From Sphingorhabdus sp. (GTDB taxonomy: Bacteria; Pseudomonadota; Alphaproteobacteria; Sphingomonadales; Sphingomonadaceae), in assembly GCA_028279555.1 (NCBI GenBank), contig JANQNO010000006.1:119837-183836 (forward strand): 64,000 nucleotides of DNA. The letters run 5' to 3'. Made by a program: the position numbers and the translations under genes. Below the pieces are notes generated by a model. That model made no database searches. It was not told the DNA's origin and was given only the letters and a program-made list of their open reading frames with translations. The stretch's first letter is position 1, and every line of letters starts with the position of its first letter. Below are positions 61,653 through 64,000 of this stretch, piece after piece.

Positions 61653-62578
61653 GCGCCCTTGTTACAGATGGAGAGGTAACACCTGCCTCCCTGCTTCCGG
61701 AAAGCCGTTCGCCAAAGGGTGTATCGGGCGTTGATCGTATCGGGCAGCGTTATGCGCCAGGCTTGGCGCGCATTGCGGCCCTCTCCACAGCGCATCTTGC
61801 ATCCAAATTCGAAGAGCTGGGTATTGAAGATTGCACGCTGAGCGCCGAAGAAATTGCCACCGACTCTTTCGCCGGATGGTGCGAGGCGCAGCAGGATGAG
61901 CTGGTGCTGTTCCACTATCGCGCCGCCCCCGTTAACGGTGGCATAGTCGCGGCGATTCCAGCCCGGCTGGTGAATCGGCTTGTCGATATTCATTTCGGCG
62001 GTACAGGCGAAGATGCGAAATCCGGCACGGATTTTTCGCCCGCAGAGCAACTGTTCATTGGCAGGTTAGCCGAAAGGCTCGCACCTGCCCTGTCACAATC
62101 CTGGTCCGGTATTGTCGACATGAAAGCCGAGCTACGAGCAACAACTACGGAGCTGGTGGACTGCAGTTTTCTGAAACCGCATGAACTGGTTTCGGTACAA
62201 CCACTTACCGTCAACATACCAGGTGGTGACAATGCGGAGCTGTTTCTGATCTATCCCCTGTCGGGATTGAAGGCGGTCCCTGCACTTACCGATGAGCAGG
62301 CAATGCCAGCATCGCCAACCATCGATCCCGTCTGGTTCGACAGCCTGAATGACGCCGTCATGCAGGTCCGCCTTCCTATGCGTACCATCTTCGCCCGTCC
62401 GGAAATTTCGCTGAGACAGCTGATGCAGTTGAAGCCGGGAGAGATCATTCCCGTGTTCATGCCCAACCGCATACCCATGTCGGTTTCCGGCCGCCTTTTT
62501 GCGCATGGAACCGTCGGAGATTCCAACAACCGCATCGCCGTCAAAATCGAAGAAATCGAAAAAGGAAGAAAATCATGA
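61649..62578 (+). CDS. fliM: flagellar motor switch protein FliM
   Basis: FliM (309 aa) builds the C-ring and normally binds CheY-P through its N-terminus. The middle domain (LVNRLVDIHFGGTGEDAKSG, SPAEQLFIGRLAERLAPALS) and the C-terminal SpoA-like domain (EISLRQLMQLKPGEIIPVFM) are clear. The N-terminus reads ALVTDGEVTPASLLPESRSP and lacks the LSQxEIDALL motif that binds CheY in most FliM proteins; the start overlaps fliL by 4 bp, so a missing upstream segment is unlikely. It overlaps fliN by 4 bp. Confidence 0.93.
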   Translation: MSALVTDGEVTPASLLPESRSPKGVSGVDRIGQRYAPGLARIAALSTAHLASKFEELGIEDCTLSAEEIATDSFAGWCEAQQDELVLFHYRAAPVNGGIVAAIPARLVNRLVDIHFGGTGEDAKSGTDFSPAEQLFIGRLAERLAPALSQSWSGIVDMKAELRATTTELVDCSFLKPHELVSVQPLTVNIPGGDNAELFLIYPLSGLKAVPALTDEQAMPASPTIDPVWFDSLNDAVMQVRLPMRTIFARPEISLRQLMQLKPGEIIPVFMPNRIPMSVSGRLFAHGTVGDSNNRIAVKIEEIEKGRKS

Positions 62579-62904
62579 GCGATATGAGTGAAACCCCTAA
62601 GGTGGAAACGGCCACTGAAATCAATGCCAGCTTCGACCAGAATCTCGACCTGCTGTCGGGCGTTTCCGTCCGCCTGTCGGTTGAGGTTGGCTCGGCATCG
62701 CTGAAGCTATCCGAACTATTGTCGCTGACCAAGGGGCATGTGGTCGAGCTTGACCGCCAAACCAGTGACCCGCTGGATATCTTCGCCAACGGCACACTGA
62801 TTGCCAAGGGCGAGATCGTCAATGTCGATGGCCGCTTCGGTATCCGGGTTCTTGAAGTGGTCAACAATGACCGCGGCCTCGCAGGTATCGAACGGAGGAC
62901 CTGA
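62575..62904 (+). CDS. fliN: flagellar motor switch protein FliN
   Basis: FliN (109 aa) is the small C-ring protein with one SpoA domain: LLSGVSVRLSVEVGSASLKL, LLSLTKGHVVELDRQTSDPL and VNVDGRFGIRVLEVVNN. The stop overlaps the fliO start by one base (TGATG). Confidence 0.95.
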   Translation: MSDMSETPKVETATEINASFDQNLDLLSGVSVRLSVEVGSASLKLSELLSLTKGHVVELDRQTSDPLDIFANGTLIAKGEIVNVDGRFGIRVLEVVNNDRGLAGIERRT

Positions 62905-63173
62905 TGACAGAATATATTCTGCGTCTTCTTATCCTGCTGCCGCTTGTTGGCGGAATGGCTTGGGGTTCGTTGTGGCTCTGGCGAAAAAGCCAGCTGGGCA
63001 TGCCGGGCATGCATTCGAAAGAGAAGGCCGCACGCGTCACCGATGTGATTCCGATGGGCACAGCTGGGAAATTGGCGGTTGTGGAATTTGGCGATCGCGA
63101 ACTTCTTGTTGCGGCATCGCGCACACAAATCTCGCTTCTGGCCGAACAAAATAAGGGGGATTTCCATGCTTAG
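62904..63173 (+). CDS. fliO: flagellar export apparatus protein FliO
   Basis: An 89-aa single-pass membrane protein (helix [20 protein letters not shown]) followed by a short cytoplasmic domain ([20 protein letters not shown]). FliO helps assemble the FliP pore. It is short for the family; position between fliN and fliP supports the call. The stop overlaps the fliP start by 8 bp. Confidence 0.85.
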   Translation: MTEYILRLLILLPLVGGMAWGSLWLWRKSQLGMPGMHSKEKAARVTDVIPMGTAGKLAVVEFGDRELLVAASRTQISLLAEQNKGDFHA

Positions 63174-63924
63174 GCCTGCCGCAGTCATGGTATCGATCGC
63201 CGCCAGCTTGTTCGCCTCGGCCCCAGCACACGCGACCGCCACCGGTCAGGGGCTCGAACGCGCGCTCGATACGATAGCAGGCAATGGCGAGCCGCTGTCC
63301 CTCTCGCTTCAGCTGCTGCTGCTTATGGGGCTGCTCACCATCCTGCCGTCGATCGTGCTTATGATGACAAGCTTCACGCGTATCATCATCGTGCTCTCTA
63401 TCTTGCGTCAAGCGCTCGGCCTGCAACAGACGCCTCCCAATCAGGTGCTCGTCGGCCTCAGCCTGTTCCTCTCGCTCTTCGTCATGCAGCCGGTTTTCAG
63501 TGAAATAAACCGGACAGCGCTGGAGCCCTATGGCGAAGAAGAAATCTCTCTGGAACAGGCCATCGTTAAATCCGGCGACGCATTCCATGGCTTTATGCTA
63601 AAACAGACACGCAAGAGCGATCTTGCGCTATTTGCCGACATTGCGGATGCACCGAAATTCGAAAAATCTGAAGATGTACCATTTTCGATCTTGCTGCCGG
63701 CTTTTGTGACCAGCGAGCTAAAAACGGCGTTCCAGATCGGTTTTCTTATCTTCCTGCCATTCCTGATTATCGATCTGGTGGTGGCCTCTGCGCTGATGGC
63801 GCTCGGTATGATGATGCTTTCACCGCCCATTGTATCGATGCCGTTCAAACTGCTGCTCTTTGTGCTGGTCGATGGGTGGGCATTGACCATGGGGTCGCTG
63901 GCCAGTTCGTTCGCGGGAGGTTAG
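63166..63924 (+). CDS. fliP: flagellar export gate protein FliP
   Basis: FliP (252 aa) forms the export gate with FliQ and FliR. A cleavable-type signal ([19 protein letters not shown]) precedes membrane helices with [40 protein letters not shown] and [20 protein letters not shown], all typical. The ATG at 63166 overlaps fliO; the frame further upstream is not homologous. Confidence 0.96.
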   Translation: MLRPAAVMVSIAASLFASAPAHATATGQGLERALDTIAGNGEPLSLSLQLLLLMGLLTILPSIVLMMTSFTRIIIVLSILRQALGLQQTPPNQVLVGLSLFLSLFVMQPVFSEINRTALEPYGEEEISLEQAIVKSGDAFHGFMLKQTRKSDLALFADIADAPKFEKSEDVPFSILLPAFVTSELKTAFQIGFLIFLPFLIIDLVVASALMALGMMMLSPPIVSMPFKLLLFVLVDGWALTMGSLASSFAGG

Positions 63925-63927
63925 CGC

Positions 63928-64000
63928 ATGGAGACCGATTATTTCATTGGATATGCGCAGGAAGCGCTCTGGATATTGGCGCTCGCCTCCGCACCCATAC
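63928..64000 (+). CDS. fliQ: flagellar export gate protein FliQ, cut by the window end
   Basis: The first 24 codons (METDYFIGYAQEALWILALA...) match the start of FliQ, a two-helix export-gate protein. GGGAGG precedes the ATG at 63928, 3 bp after fliP. The rest lies beyond the window. Confidence 0.88.
   Translation, partial: METDYFIGYAQEALWILALASAPI

Overview
This is a 64 kb stretch of an alphaproteobacterial chromosome, most likely from an aerobic anoxygenic phototroph of the order Sphingomonadales. The placement is an inference from gene content: puf and puh genes of the proteobacterial type-II reaction centre, crtC/crtD/crtF carotenoid genes, no pufC after pufM, no puc genes, and a flagellar cluster nearby. 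No rRNA or tRNA gene, insertion sequence or CRISPR array was recognised.

Positions 1-32617 hold a photosynthesis gene cluster of alternating operons. bchF-N-B-H-L-M, lhaA and puhA run leftward from a control region at about 10.7-10.9 kb. From the same region aerR(ppaA) and ppsR run rightward, followed by bchG, a PucC-like transporter gene, bchP, tspO and a small membrane-protein gene. That operon converges on crtF-bchC-X-Y-Z-pufB-A-L-M, which runs leftward. crtD-crtC run rightward and converge on bchI-bchD-bchO plus an unreported-looking 55-codon gene. The genes together supply Mg chelation, methylation, dark protochlorophyllide and chlorophyllide reduction, vinyl hydration, esterification, side-chain reduction, the reaction centre, the LH1 antenna, and methoxylated acyclic carotenoids. 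Three exact 18-bp TGT-N12-ACA boxes plus a fourth in the bchF/aerR region (four exact in total) and one near-match fit repression by the ppsR product encoded here. The two boxes at bchC lie 8 bp apart.

Positions 32984-48083 are general metabolism and secreted proteins: an iron-type alcohol dehydrogenase, a penicillin-acylase-family hydrolase, a maoC/acyl-CoA dehydrogenase/CoA-transferase operon, a broken second CoA transferase, and two large convergent paralogous sortilin-like (VPS10) beta-propeller proteins flanking a PepSY-type membrane protein and a glyoxalase-fold protein.

Positions 48261-53028 form a leftward run of regulators and unknowns: a possible frameshifted gene, two related winged-helix proteins, RadC, a membrane protein, an unknown, a LuxR-type regulator with a C-terminal membrane helix, a diguanylate cyclase, and a rightward 46-codon gene. 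Positions 53183-64000 are flagellar: flagellin leftward from a sigma-28-like promoter, and fliE-F-G-H-I-J-K-L-M-N-O-P-Q rightward from a textbook sigma-54 promoter, with fliQ cut by the window end.
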